Assembly: GCA_038277395.1 (NCBI GenBank)
Contig: CM076194.1
Coordinates: 111,305,765 to 111,369,764, forward strand
Source: Dryocosmus kuriphilus
Lineage: Eukaryota > Arthropoda > Insecta > Hymenoptera > Cynipidae
Reading direction: 5' to 3'
Length of the DNA stretch: 64,000 nucleotides
Shown here one piece after another: positions 43,745 to 54,335 of the stretch. Both the position numbers and the translations under genes were made by a program. The number at the start of each line of letters is the position of its first letter. Position 1 is the first letter of the stretch. Below the pieces are notes generated by a model. That model was not told where the DNA came from and did no database searches. It saw nothing but the letters and a program-made list of their open reading frames with translations.

Positions 43745-43975
43745 CTCAGTTTTATTAGCTGGAAAAGGGGGAAAAAAAAAATTGTCCTCAGTTTTATCAG
43801 CTGGAGAGGGGAAAAATTGTCCTCAGTTTTATTAGCTGGAAAGGGGGGTAAAAATAGTCCTCAGTTTTATCAGCTGGAGAGGGGGAAAAAAAAATTGTCC
43901 TCAGTTTTATCAGCTGGAGAGGGGGAAAATATTGTCCTCAGTTTTATTAGCTGGAAAGGGGGAAAATAAATTTCA
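43745..43975. repeat. Central minisatellite, right arm
   Basis: Inverse counterpart of 43455-43680: units CTCAGTTTTATTAGCTGGAA plus a GGGGGAAAA run. Open frames through it (43462-43740 minus, 43685-43969 plus) are repeat translations, not genes. Confidence 0.85.
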
Positions 43976-44189
43976 GGGTAACGTTTTTAGAGTTGGTACA
44001 GGGAAAATGGTGTGCAGAACCCTTACAGCTATACTAGCGTCATCTACGTAATAAAATATGGCGACTCGGTTTTTGTTTCATGATTAGAGGTTATGTTTCA
44101 TGTGACAATAACTTTGCGCCTGCGCAATCGACATCTCTCTCTGCGTATATGGCGTTATATATAATAAACTCTAGACGTAAATTATTATG

Positions 44190-44461
44190 AAGGTAAGTTA
44201 AAGTATACACCTCCCAACTGGACAAGAGAGATATTCACTGTCACTCAAGTTATATCCAACAATCCAGGGGTGTACAAGCACAAGGACTATCAAGAGCAAA
44301 CTATCGCTGGCGGATTCTATGAACAGGAACTTTTCAAAGAGAAGCATCCAGTCGTATACCTTGTGGAAAAAGTAATCAAGAGACGTGTCAATAAAGTCTA
44401 TGTAAAGTGGTTAGGCTTTGATAGTTCACACAACAGCTGGATAGACAAATCAGATATATAA
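44190..44461 (+). pseudogene. Chromodomain tail of a Polinton-like integrase, right arm
   Basis: Readable from about 44196: KYTPPNWTREIFTVTQVISN, then NPGVYKHKDYQEQTIAGGFY, EQELFKE and a chromodomain (VVYLVEKVIKRRVNKVYVKW, LGFDSSHNSWIDKSDI) with a stop at 44461. The chromodomain aromatic cage positions are Y (VYLVEK), W (VKWLGF) and W (NSWID). The combination of WTxEIFxVxxV, YKxKDxxxxxIxGxFYExEL and a terminal chromodomain is, from memory, the C-terminus of integrases in Polinton/Maverick elements and related 'F54H12.3-like' proteins. The catalytic core is absent upstream; minisatellite and AT-rich DNA replace it. So this is a 3' remnant captured in the palindrome arm. Confidence 0.65.
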
Positions 44462-44464
44462 TCA

Positions 44465-44690
44465 ATGTTGAATTAACTCTGTGCAATGTTGAGTCAACGT
44501 TGAAGCAACGTTGAATCAACGTTGAGGCAACGTTGAGCCAACGTTGAGCCAACGTTGAGCCAACGTTGAGCCAACGTTGAGCCAACGTTGAGCCAACGTT
44601 GAAGCAACGTTGAGCCAACGTTGAGCCAACGTTGAAGCAACGATGAACCAATGTTGAGCCAACGTTGAAGCAACGATAAACCAATGTTAG
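44465..44690. repeat. 11-bp minisatellite, right arm
   Basis: Tandem GTTGAGCCAAC units (with GAAGCAAC variants) directly after the integrase stop codon. Mirrored at 42745-42965. Confidence 0.9.
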
Positions 44691-44825
44691 ACTAAACTAT
44701 AAATGTATATATATATGCTTACACTAAGTAGATGTAAGGTTCCTTGATAAATAAAAAAAAAAAGCAATTTATATGCATTCACATCTTGTCTTTATTCAAA
44801 TATATAACTCCTATATACCCTACTT

Positions 44826-45035
44826 ACAAAGTTGAACTAGAGTCAGATTTGCAAGAATCCTTTCACCTCAACGCAGGTGATACCGCTGTGCATTTAAAAA
44901 AGTTGAACTAGAGTCAGATTTGCAAAAATCCATTCACCTCAACGCAGGTGATACCGCTGTGCATTTACAAAAGTTGAACTAGAGTCAGATTTGCAAGAAT
45001 CCATTCACCACAACGCAGGTGATACCGCTGTACAG
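44826..45035. repeat. Three tandem units of about 68 bp, right arm
   Basis: Inverse of 42395-42606. It is followed by two units of about 110-120 bp (45036-45250) with TTTACAAGAAAGTAACTATT and AGTGCAGTTATGATGATATG, mirrored at about 42180-42390. Confidence 0.8.
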
Positions 45036-45439
45036 TAATAATAATAATAATAATAATAAATATTTACAAGAAAGTAACTATTTACAAAGGCGATGTCAAA
45101 GTGCAGTTATGATGATATGTCTGCAGTAACTAATTTTTATGATAACGCTGTACAGTAATAATAATAATAACATATTTACAAGAAAGTAACTATTTACAAA
45201 GGTGTTGTCAAAGTGCAGTTATGATGATATGACTGCAGTAACTAATTTTTAACAAGCAAGTCCAAAAGGTTATAATCATTGTCTGTGAGTATATCGTCAT
45301 TGTCGTCAGTAGCGTCAACGTCCATTGCATTCTCTAGTCGGTAGTGTCCTCACGCAAGTGTGTGTCTGTGGTGTTTCTGTGCTCATGCACAATGAATGGA
45401 GGTAATTGGAGTCACAAGATGAAGATTAAAAAGAAGAAT

Positions 45440-45713
45440 TTGATCAACATGATAACTCACCATCCGTGACAATCAATAATGATGCTGATGATGATGGTAA
45501 CAATAATGAAGATGGTGATGATGATGATGAAGATGCTGTTAAAAATGACTTTTCCTCTGAATATATAGAAGCAAAATGTTCACATTACTGGGCAGATCCT
45601 AATAAATTGATCGATCATTTGCACTCACTTTCACAATCCCAAAAGAAACAGAAATAAGTCGCTTAAAATAATTGCAACCATTAATGAACTAAGAGAGGTT
45701 GGCATTACTGAAT
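45440..45713 (+). pseudogene. Acidic ORF with IINELRE-type tail, right arm
   Basis: The longest clean piece is 45466-45657 (63 codons). The same frame continues upstream as EEFDQHDNSPSV to a stop near 45427. A run of Asp/Glu/Asn (DADDDGNNNEDGDDDDEDAV) is followed by SSEYIEAKCSHYW and ADPNKLIDHLHSLSQSQ. After a shift the tail reads LKIIATINELREVGITE and stops at 45713. The xDPNKLIDxLxxLxxSQ ... IIxxINELREaGI pattern recalls C-termini of multi-copy, element-borne insect ORFs (from memory, unverified). The tail is repeated three more times in this arm, so it is a modular remnant. Function unknown. Confidence 0.5.
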
Positions 45714-46369
45714 GATAATATTCTTATTAATTGGTGTAAAAACTTTAACATATAAAATGTTATATGTAGTTCTTTACATTTATTACATTGCAATAAATTA
45801 AATAAATCTAATTTTCAAAATGTATGTGTATTTCTTCTTCATTCCTCTCCCCTGAATTCATTTTAGTTATTGCAAGAGGGGATCAGCTCATCTTTTAAAG
45901 CTTTAACATATGATTTAGAGTGTGCAATAATTGAATCCAACATTTTTCAATATCTACTTGTTTCAACTACAAAATAATCCTCCCCAAAACATCCTATTCC
46001 TCATATATTTTAATAGTTAACTGAGGTTAATTTCACTTTTAATATCACTGAACAAGAATCTTTGTACTTGTATGCAAGAAATCAATTATTTTGTCTAATT
46101 AGTATAGGAATCAATAGTACAAATCTATTCATTATTCATATAGTTCACCTTTTTTATCTCTTGAAGTATGTTTATTTTAAACAGAGTTCAATGTTGACCT
46201 AAGAAAAATATTTTTTCATTGTCAATGATTGATTTCAATATCTTCAATACTTCACTAATCATGTTATTATTGCAAGGTTTCAGTGAAATGAATTGGATTT
46301 TTAACATATTACTCTGTTGTGTTAAAGATTATTTCAAAGTTGCTTACAGTGGATTATAAAATTTATGTA

Positions 46370-46690
46370 GCTGATTTATTTGGTAGATTGATTGCGGTTA
46401 CCTGAAACAGGAATAACGCATTGAAATAATTTCAATCCTAATGAAATAAGAGAGGCTAGCGTCATTAAATAAGATTTTTATTAGATGATTCTTTAACAGC
46501 TTAAAAGGTAGTTTATTATTTCCAATAGAAGAATTAACACATGTAATATATATGTGATTGTACGTTTTATCTCGCTAATTTATAAAACCTGATAAAATAG
46601 ACCCAACATGGTACTAAGTGTGCAATGTCTTTCTATAAATAATATATAGTTCCTTTAATAAGTTAAATTCAATTTGATTTTTAAACATTA
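46370..46690 (+). repeat. Coding-tail repeat, right arm copy b
   Basis: Starts with GTAGCTGATTTATTTGGTAG, contains EIISI and NEIREASVIK in two frames, then about 250 bp of shared 3' sequence (TTATTAGATGATTCTTTAAC, ATAAAATAGACCCAACATGG). Direct copy of 49780-50100 and 50500-50770. Confidence 0.65.
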
Positions 46691-47029
46691 TAGGTACTTG
46701 TTTATGATATATAATTAATCTTAATTTCTTTTAACCGAACTCATTTTGGTTATTATAAAAGAAAAAATGTAAGAGACTCATTTTAGTTTTAGACTTTTAT
46801 ATAACCGATGGTCTAAGGCTTGTAATCACTGAATGCAAATTTTGAGTATTTTATTTAATTACAACCTCCTCTTCCTGCTCAGTAAATATAATCAAGTTTT
46901 GAGAAATTTCATGCATTCAGATTGGACAACAGAGCTATTTATAGTAAAATCAAATAAGAAATATTGAATCAGTTACTGAGAAGCACTTTTAAAAGTCAAG
47001 CATTTCGATATTTATCTATCGGAAAAAAG

Positions 47030-47115
47030 TAATAGAGCTGGGAAATAGACCGTCTGTAAATAGGTTAGGATTTGATGCTTCTCACAATAGTTGGATAAAT
47101 AATTCGGATTTGTAG
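47030..47115 (+). pseudogene. Decayed chromodomain tail, right arm copy 2
   Basis: VNRLGFDASHNSWINNSDL plus stop, preceded by KKVIELGNRPS. It is a diverged duplicate of the chromodomain end at 44380-44461. The nearby frame 47336-47572 (minus) is not recognised. Confidence 0.6.
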
Positions 47116-48092
47116 AATAGGTTCACTCCTCGATTATTACTGACAAACGCATTACTTAAAACACTTTAAATCTATGTTATAGCATCTTAGGGGATATGTT
47201 GTAATAATTTTCGAAGAATTTCGTAAAACGTAAGACTTACATTGGTTGTTCTTTGACTTTATCAACAAATTTACTGTTTATACATTCATAGGTATGTGTC
47301 ACTCATCTCCAGTTATCTCTTTGATTTTTCAGTAACTATAACTCCTTAGCGAATTTCTCTTTGATATTTGTTGACAGGAAGCTGACGTTATATTTTGTGT
47401 GACACCAAGAGTAGGTTAAACATGATACACTTATTTTAATCTCTAAAATCACATTGTGAGAGATCTCGCAAATACACAGAAATGACTTTAAATTATTTTT
47501 ACATATTCTGAGCTGTACAATTGCTCTTCTAATTATTTTACTCTTTAGCATGGGCATTAACCCTTTTCCCAAGAATCACATTATTAACCTTGCAAAATTT
47601 CTGTAAAATTGAGAATTTATTGTTTACGTATAATACTAATGCTCTCTCAGATGACGTTATAGCATTTTGGGGATACGATGTAATATTTTGAAAGAGTTTG
47701 GAAAACGTAATTCTTACTTTCATTATTGAACTTAAAATTTTTCAACAATTAAGTAAAATATTTTTTTTTTTTTTAGACGACATAACTGCAACCTAAGAAG
47801 AACAGAGAGACTTCTTTTTTTATTGTACGCTAAATCTTCAAATCATGGTAGGTAAATTGCTATGTCTAAAAATAAGAGAGAGAGAGAAAGAGAGAGAGAG
47901 CCTTTGAAGAAGAACGAGTGTGAAACCTGTTAATAAAATGCATGTCACTTTTTATCTCAAGCTTCGGGAATGCTGATACTATATTACGTATTTAACATAA
48001 ACAGATAAACGCACTGATTTAAAGTGGTGCTACAAATCGTAAAACCTTCAATAAAATGCATTCTGGTATTGCAGTATTTTATATGACCTGGG

Positions 48093-48136
<44 letters not shown>

Positions 48137-48239
48137 GGGTTTGTATATATCCTCAACTAATGTACGTACTAGCTTTGTTTATTAATATATCTCCCTCTTT
48201 ATTTTAAAGTTATAGAAGGTTCTATGTACATCATAAATA

Positions 48240-48860
48240 CTCCAAGTCGTTACAGAAGTTCAATGTCAGCAACCAACCGTACTTAGTTATTGATTGAATG
48301 ACATTTTAGCTCAGACACGAACCATCATCATCGTCTGTTGGTAAATGATTGTTTTCTACAAAAACTTAGCGCGGACATGAACCACCATCGTCTGTCAGTT
48401 ACTGGTTAATTTTACAGACACTCAGCACGTATTTTAGCACGGACACAAACCCTCAACACACTGATTGAATGACTATTTACCACAGACACGAACCGTCATC
48501 GCACTGATTAATTTAGCACAGACACAAACCATCATAGCCTGTCGGATACTGTCTAATTTTACAGACGTTCAGCATTGACACGAACCATCATCGACTTTTG
48601 ATTACTGATTAATTTTGCAGACATTTAACCTGAAACAGAACCCTTCCACCGAACTGTGGCTTTACGAATATTTAGCTTGGAACAAAACCTTGCCCCTGAA
48701 AGCTATATCTGAGCAACCCACCGTAATTGATTATTGACTGAATTTCATTTCAGCACAGACGCAAACCATCATCACCTGTCGGTCACTGATTAATTTTACA
48801 GACACACATTTAGCACAGACACGAACCATCGGCAAATGACTGGTTTTACCTTCGTCAAAT
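48240..48860. repeat. Degenerate repeat cluster, right arm
   Basis: Inverse of 38560-39180, with words TTTAGCACAGACACGAACCA and CATCATCACCTGTCGG. No coding sequence. Confidence 0.6.
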
Positions 48861-49238
48861 TCCTACATAAACTCCAAGCAGTGACGCATCAAGGAGGCTT
48901 TAAATTATGAAACCTGTCGATTCATGTTGGCCACTGTCGAGAAGTCGGGAATCGCCGATACAATCTACCTGGAAGCTTCTAGAAAAATTCTCTATGGAAA
49001 CTTCCTGCGCAGTACTTTCGAGTTTTCAATGCGTCCCCTGATGTCAAATAAAACTACTATTAGTGCTGTTATCTCATTTTCAGTGTGGTGGAATTAGCCG
49101 ATTTTATTAGTAAGGATTTCTCTGTCATTTCTAATTTTTATTTTTTCCTTAAGTGATATGAATAAGACACAGTCAATAATTAATTTCCATGCTTGGATTT
49201 TCAACCTAACTTTTGCTTTTAAAAACTCGTTAAATTAG

Positions 49239-49240
<2 letters not shown>

Positions 49241-49292
<52 letters not shown>

Positions 49293-49300
49293 GCACACAC
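49241..49300. repeat. AC microsatellite, right arm
   Basis: AC run of about 48 bases followed by GCACGC; shorter than the left-arm partner. Confidence 0.9.
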
Positions 49301-49779
49301 ACTGAAGTATAGACATTTAACCTGAAACAGAACCCTTCCATTAAACTAAAGTTTTTACAAAATTTAGTCTACAGCTCGGCAACCCGCCTTACTTGGTTGA
49401 ATTCAGATACTTACCACCATCGCCTCATTCCTAAATTATTGATTATTGCCTGCAGCTCCACAACCCTCCTTACTTTTTGAAAATTTCTTTAGTGTATCAT
49501 TTAGCTCAGTTTGAGGAACTGTTTTGTAAGAATTAAAATTTTGCCCGTTTTTAAGTATCTCTTACAGTTTTCGATATATTTGCAAATTTTGGAATTTTTC
49601 TTTGTGTATCATTTAGATCTGTCCGAAAAACATCCCTTCTTTTAAATACATTTTTTTTCATATCTTTTACCGTATTCGAGTATTGCAAGGTTTTAGTTAA
49701 ATGAATTGAATTTTTAGCATATTACTTTGTCGTTTTAAAGAATATTTCAAACTTTCTTACAGTGGATTATAAAATATAT

Positions 49780-50100
49780 GGAGCAGATTTATTTAGTAGA
49801 TTGATTGTGGTCACTTCAAACAAAAAATAATGCCTTCAAATAATTTCAATGATTAATTAAATAAGAGAGGTTGGCGTTATTAAATAATATTTTTATTAGC
49901 TGATTTTTAACAGCTTAAAAGCTCGTTTATTATTTCCAACAGTAGAATTAACACATGTAATATATATGATTGTAAATTTTATCTCGTTAGTTTATAAAAA
50001 ACTGGTAAAATATACCCAGAATGGTACTAATTATGCAATGTCTTTCCATTACTCTATAATATATAGTTCTTTTAATAAGTTAAATTCAATGTGATTTTTT
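49780..50100 (+). repeat. Coding-tail repeat, right arm copy c
   Basis: LQIISMIN, stop, IREVGVIK, stop, then the shared 3' segment with TTATTAGCTGATTTTTAACA and ATGGTACTAATTATGCAATG. Confidence 0.65.
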
Positions 50101-50499
50101 AAACATTATAGGTACTACTCATCTTCATTTCTTTTACCCGAACTCATTCTGCTTATTATTATTATTAAAATGTAAGAGATCTGAGACTTGTAATAATATA
50201 ATCATGAACTTAAAGAAGAATGCATTCTGACCACTCACTTCCCACTCCGAGCATCGAGGGACTTTGAAACTCGTCGAGTTCTCGGGAATCCCCATTCAAA
50301 CCAACACAAGCTCTCAAATTTGCATTTTTTTGGTGTATCATTTAGATCTGTCCGAAAACATCCACTTTTCTAAATACATTTTTTTTTTTTTGTCATACCT
50401 TTTAATGTTTTCATGTATTGCAAGGTTTTATTTAAATGAATTGAATTTTTAGCATATTATAATACTTTGTTGTGTTAAAGATTACTTCATAATTTCTTA

Positions 50500-50770
50500 C
50501 AGTGGATTATAAAATCTATGTAGCTGATTTATTTGATAGAGTGATTGCGGTTACTTGAAACAGAAATAATCTCTTCAAATAATTTCAATCGTTAATGAAA
50601 TAAGAGAGGCTAGCCTTATCAAATAATATTTTTTATTAGCTGATTTTTAACAGCTTAGAAGCTTGCTTATTATTTTTTACTTGATTGTAAATTTTATCTC
50701 GTTAATTTATAAAAAGTGATAAAATAGACCCAGTGTGGTACTAAGTATGTAATGTCTTGATATTACTCTA
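50500..50770 (+). repeat. Coding-tail repeat, right arm copy d
   Basis: SLQIISIVNEIREASLIK and stop are intact, followed by the shared 3' segment ending near TGGTACTAAGTATGTAATG. Confidence 0.65.
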
Positions 50771-51519
50771 TAATATATATAGCATATATATATATATAGC
50801 ATATAATGTATAGCATTGAGGGATTTTGAAACTTTGCAATGTGTGGAGGAAACTTTCGATATTGTCTAAGTTAACATTTTCAACGATGGATTTTCAGCTG
50901 AATTTCACACACGCTCTAACATCGAGGGACTTTCAACCATTGCTATGGGTAGAAACTTTCGATATTGTTTTAAAAAACTCGTTAAATTAGTTACACACAC
51001 ACACACACACGCACACACACGCATGCGTATTGACGTACAGAGATTTTACCTGAAACTGAACCCTTCCACTAAACTTCCGTTTTTACAATCATTTAGCCTG
51101 CAGTTCGGCAACCCGCTTTACTTGACAGGATTCCGACACTTACCTCCATAGGCTGATGTTAAATTTTTTAGCACGGACACAAACCCTCATCACACTGATT
51201 AATTTAGCACGGACACGAACCCTACATTACCGACTAACGGCAAATGACTCGATTCACATTTATCAGATTTCTACCTTACCGACTGATGGTAACAACAACT
51301 GTCACAGATTTCTACCTTACCGACTGATGGTAACAAACTGCCATGTTTCTAATAGATCCAGAAACCCTACCTTACCGACCGAGGGTAATACCGACTGGTG
51401 GTAAATGATTTAGCCCGGAACAGAACCTAGTATGGACACAAACCACTGAGGGAGTAGTGGCGCCATCTGTCGGCGGCAGCGCGAAGCTTGTCGTGGTGTC
51501 GTAGAACGTACACTGGGAT

Positions 51520-51690
51520 TTCATGAAATCTGGACGTTTCATGACCCCCTGAATCCGAAAAAAAAAAAACGGTTTTTACGATGGTATCTGTCTGTCTGTG
51601 TCGTTGTAGTCATTGTCGTTGTCGTCGGCGTTTGTTCCCACGATAACTTTCGAAGAACTAATCGGATTGAATAATGCAGTGTTGTCAGGC
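51520..51690 (-). mobile_element. CATTCTCATC-family repeat, truncated copy
   Basis: On the minus strand it reads AATCCGATTAGTTCTTCGAA, AGTTATCGTGGGAAC, a GACGACAACGAC tract, CAGACAGACAG, a poly-T and TTCGGATTCAGGGGGTCATG, then stops where the palindrome arm begins. The expected GATGAGAATG end is missing. The open frame 51576-51770 is repeat sequence. Confidence 0.55.
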
Positions 51691-51879
51691 ACGCTGCCCT
51701 GCAAGGAGCGTTGGGGTGCGAGAATGAAGCCGTAGTGTATCCGACGACGAGTTGACAATGTCCTCGTCAAAGTCGAAAAGCCCCCATACCTAGACTTAGG
51801 GAGGTATGAGAGTTATCACCCCTAGGGCGGTGGACTTACCTGCGATCGGCACAGGATCCCCAAATAAAGGATTTTTCAT

Positions 51880-53065
51880 ACTCTCATGGATCTAAGAAAA
51901 CTTTACACTTTACTTATCACAAATGTGATAGCAAGCTTCAATCGTTTTGCAACGTTTGTGGTGAGTATAAAATGAAAAACAATCTGAGAAAGTTTTTAAA
52001 CAAGATGAAAAGTATTTACAGAAATTGCTTTGGTTTTGAGGTGACTCGTCAAGAAATGGAATGGGCCCCGCATTTCATATGTAGCACTTGTAGCATTTCG
52101 TTGAGCCGATGGAATGAAAAAGAGGATCGATCGAAACTAAAATTCAAGACACCAGAAAGGCGAGGAAGATTGCTGTATCTGTATGACGAATGTTGCAGGA
52201 TTCAATAGTCGTAATATTTCTCAAATAGTTTACGCAAATGTTTCCAGTGTAACAAAGCCGACGTTTCTATTTGATAATGCTGAGAACATGGCAGAAGTTG
52301 AATCTGAAATCATTGCACCTATCAGTGAAGTGGAAGGTGAAGACTATTCAGAACAAGAGTATGAGAGATGTTACGAAGCGGATGATGTAAAAAGTTCTGT
52401 AGATGATGAGAATTATACTCCATCTAATCAAAACCATTCTGTACCACAAAACCTTCTCACAAGAAGAAATTAATGATTTGATTAGGGATTTAGAGTTATC
52501 GAAAGATAGAGCCGAGTTACTAGCCTCAAGGTTGAAAAAGAAGAGCTGGCTATCTAGTAAAACTAAAGTTACTTTCTACTGAGATAGAGATAAGGTGTGC
52601 AGAAAGTATTTTTTGCGGAACGCAGATCAAGTTTATTGTACCGATATAAAAGGCCCATGTTATTTATGTCTCCGGGATAGTAGGGATAGGAAAAATCATT
52701 ATAAGCCGATTGATTGGACACCAAAATCGGAGTTGCTTCCAGACTCACACAATGTGATACACGAACCACTTGTCGATCCTGCAAAAATTCTTCTGTCGCC
52801 CCTTCATATAAAGCTTCCATTGATGAAACAATTTGTAAAGGCGCTAGACAAAGACGGTAAATGCTTTGCTTATTTAGGTCATAAATTTTCTGATATTTCT
52901 GAGAATAAACTGAAAAAAGGTGTTTTTGATGGCCCACAAATTCGCACTATAAGCAAGGATGACCAATTTATGGGTGTAATGAATGATGTTGAAAACGTGA
53001 AAGTGTCCGCAAGACCAAAAAAACATTATAATAAAATTTTTATTCTAGTATGGAAACCTAGGTAA
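51880..53065 (+). pseudogene. Broken gene of a second uncharacterised multi-copy family
   Basis: Three pieces in different frames. 51900-52208 has LQSFCNVCGEYKMK, SIYRNCFGFEVTRQEMEWAP and FICSTCSISLSRW, giving CxxC pairs of a zinc-binding N-terminus, then LKFKTPER. 52183-52473 is acidic and Ser-rich (EVEGEDYSEQEYERCYEADD). 52595-53065 has VYCTDIKG, then YLCLRDSRDRKNHYKPIDW, NVIHEPLVDPAKILLSPLHI, KLPLMKQFVKALDKDGKCF and KGVFDGPQIRTISKDDQF. These match, from memory, a many-copy arthropod/cnidarian protein in which a long segment (about 80 residues) normally separates CTDIxGL from PCFLCLWDSR. That segment is deleted here. No enzymatic role is known to me. Confidence 0.6.
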
Positions 53066-53282
53066 TGTAGAAAAACGCAGGTTAGATGTGCTTTCAGTGT
53101 GACGATCAACAAGAGAAAACTTTGAAGTAAGTTATTTAGTTCCCTCCTTTCAGTAAATCCTGCTGGAGCAACTTGAGCCAATAAATAATAACTCAGATTG
53201 AAGTGAATCCTACTAAGACCTGGCTACATTACATGTATGATGCTCAATGTAATAAGGGTGACGTTATACCCGCGAGAACTGC

Positions 53283-53945
53283 ATTCATAGGAAATTTATC
53301 AAATCTAGGGGAAAAGCCTGACTTGCTGAGGAAGAGCAAAGGTCAAATTCGTATTCAGCATACCAAAATACATCAAGATATGATCTTCGGTCCGCTTTCC
53401 GGATTAATTCATTACCAAGAGTATTCCATGTACAAAAACCTGATTTTCGATGGAATCTTTCGCATCTAGTGTAAAACCCTGATGGGATGAGGGTAAACTT
53501 ATGTCAGATTCGTATTCTGCGCATTTTCTAGGGACATTCCCACGTTTAGCGAAAATCCTTGATTTGCATCGAGGAATCTAATGTCAAGTTCGTATTTAAA
53601 ACCTAAGAAATATAAATATATCATGGTCTGAACTGTTTCCAGACGATTTCAATAACAACGGTTATTTCGTACCTGACAAAGCTGATTTTCTAAGGAAAAC
53701 TCCAATGTGCGGGGGGGAAACCAGTCTCAGGCTCGTATACTACGCACCAAAATACATTAAAATATCATGCCCGATCTTTTTCAGATGATTTTAATACCAA
53801 GGGTAATTCATACCCAGCAAAGCTAATTTACTAGCGAATTTTTCACATCTAGGAGAAAACTCTGACATGCTGGGGAAAAACTAATATCATATTCATGTTT
53901 AGCGCCCCAAAATACGTATAAATACCATACTCTGATCTCTCGTAC
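53283..53945. repeat. Imperfect tandem repeat, about four units
   Basis: Units of irregular length (about 110-240 bp) share GGAAAATCTGAxxTGCTGxGG, AAATTCGTATTCAGC, ACCAAAATACATxAAxATAT and CAGATGATTTTAATACCAA words. The frame 53203-53469 runs through the first unit and is not recognised. Confidence 0.55.
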
Positions 53946-54180
53946 AACCCACTTTTTTGCTGCGGGACTGTGTAATCAAGTATGTTTTTAAAAAGCTAGA
54001 ATTTCCTTATTAAGGAAATTTTATTTATTTGTTCAGCAAAATACGAGTCTAGTACATCAAAAATAGAAAAGAACTGCAGGAACAGCTCTGGCTCTCCACT
54101 TTATACAAACGTGGTAAGGCTTAAGAGAGGATACTTACTAGACCTGTTAACACACCCCTGTTTAGATTTATTTTAGTCCC
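53946..54180. other. Possible 3' flank or LTR of the minus-strand provirus
   Basis: On the minus strand, just past env, there is ACAGGGGTGTGTTAACAGG (purine-rich, then GTTAAC, as at some errantivirus LTR starts), a TATAAAG at about 54097 and AATAAATAAA near 54030. No second copy lies in the window to prove an LTR. Confidence 0.3.
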
Positions 54181-54335
54181 TTAAATTTTAATACGCTTAC
54201 TTCTAGGATAATCGGTAAGTAACGGTTGTATGCCGGCGTTATAAGTTACAACATGTGCTGGTGTTTCGACCTTAGTTTTTACACAGAAGATACATAATTT
54301 TTTTGTAAAACATTCTTTTAAAAAATATAATAACC

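Larger units (their letters stand above)
35918..51506. mobile_element. 15.6-kb palindrome with two 7.77-kb arms
   Basis: The sequence from TTCTACGACACCACGACAAG at 35918 is repeated in inverse, ending CTTGTCGTGGTGTCGTAGAA at 51506. Colinearity holds over the whole length; positions x and 87424-x match within a few bases. The arms are 35918-43690 and 43735-51506 with a 44-bp single-copy spacer. Differences are rare but real: one substitution near 36518/50903, one near 43393/44034, 2-bp indels near 36105 and 36450, and a GT run of 57 against about 48. Content, centre outward: minisatellite, chromodomain gene tail, 11-bp minisatellite, two other tandem repeats, acidic ORF, four copies of a coding tail, microsatellites. 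It could be a foldback-type element derived from a Polinton-like transposon, or an assembly hairpin artefact. Confidence 0.8.

Noticed and set aside
43462..43969. Frames with repeated VLSFISWKGG-like units
   Set aside because: Translation of the central minisatellite on both strands.
42395..45035. Three regular direct repeats resembling a small CRISPR-like array
   Set aside because: Units are contiguous tandem repeats without variable spacers, in a eukaryotic setting.
35918..51506. Interpretation as a polydnavirus segment or other integrated virus
   Set aside because: No viral structural or replication gene and no known segment boundary motif could be seen; only a transposon-like chromodomain tail is present.
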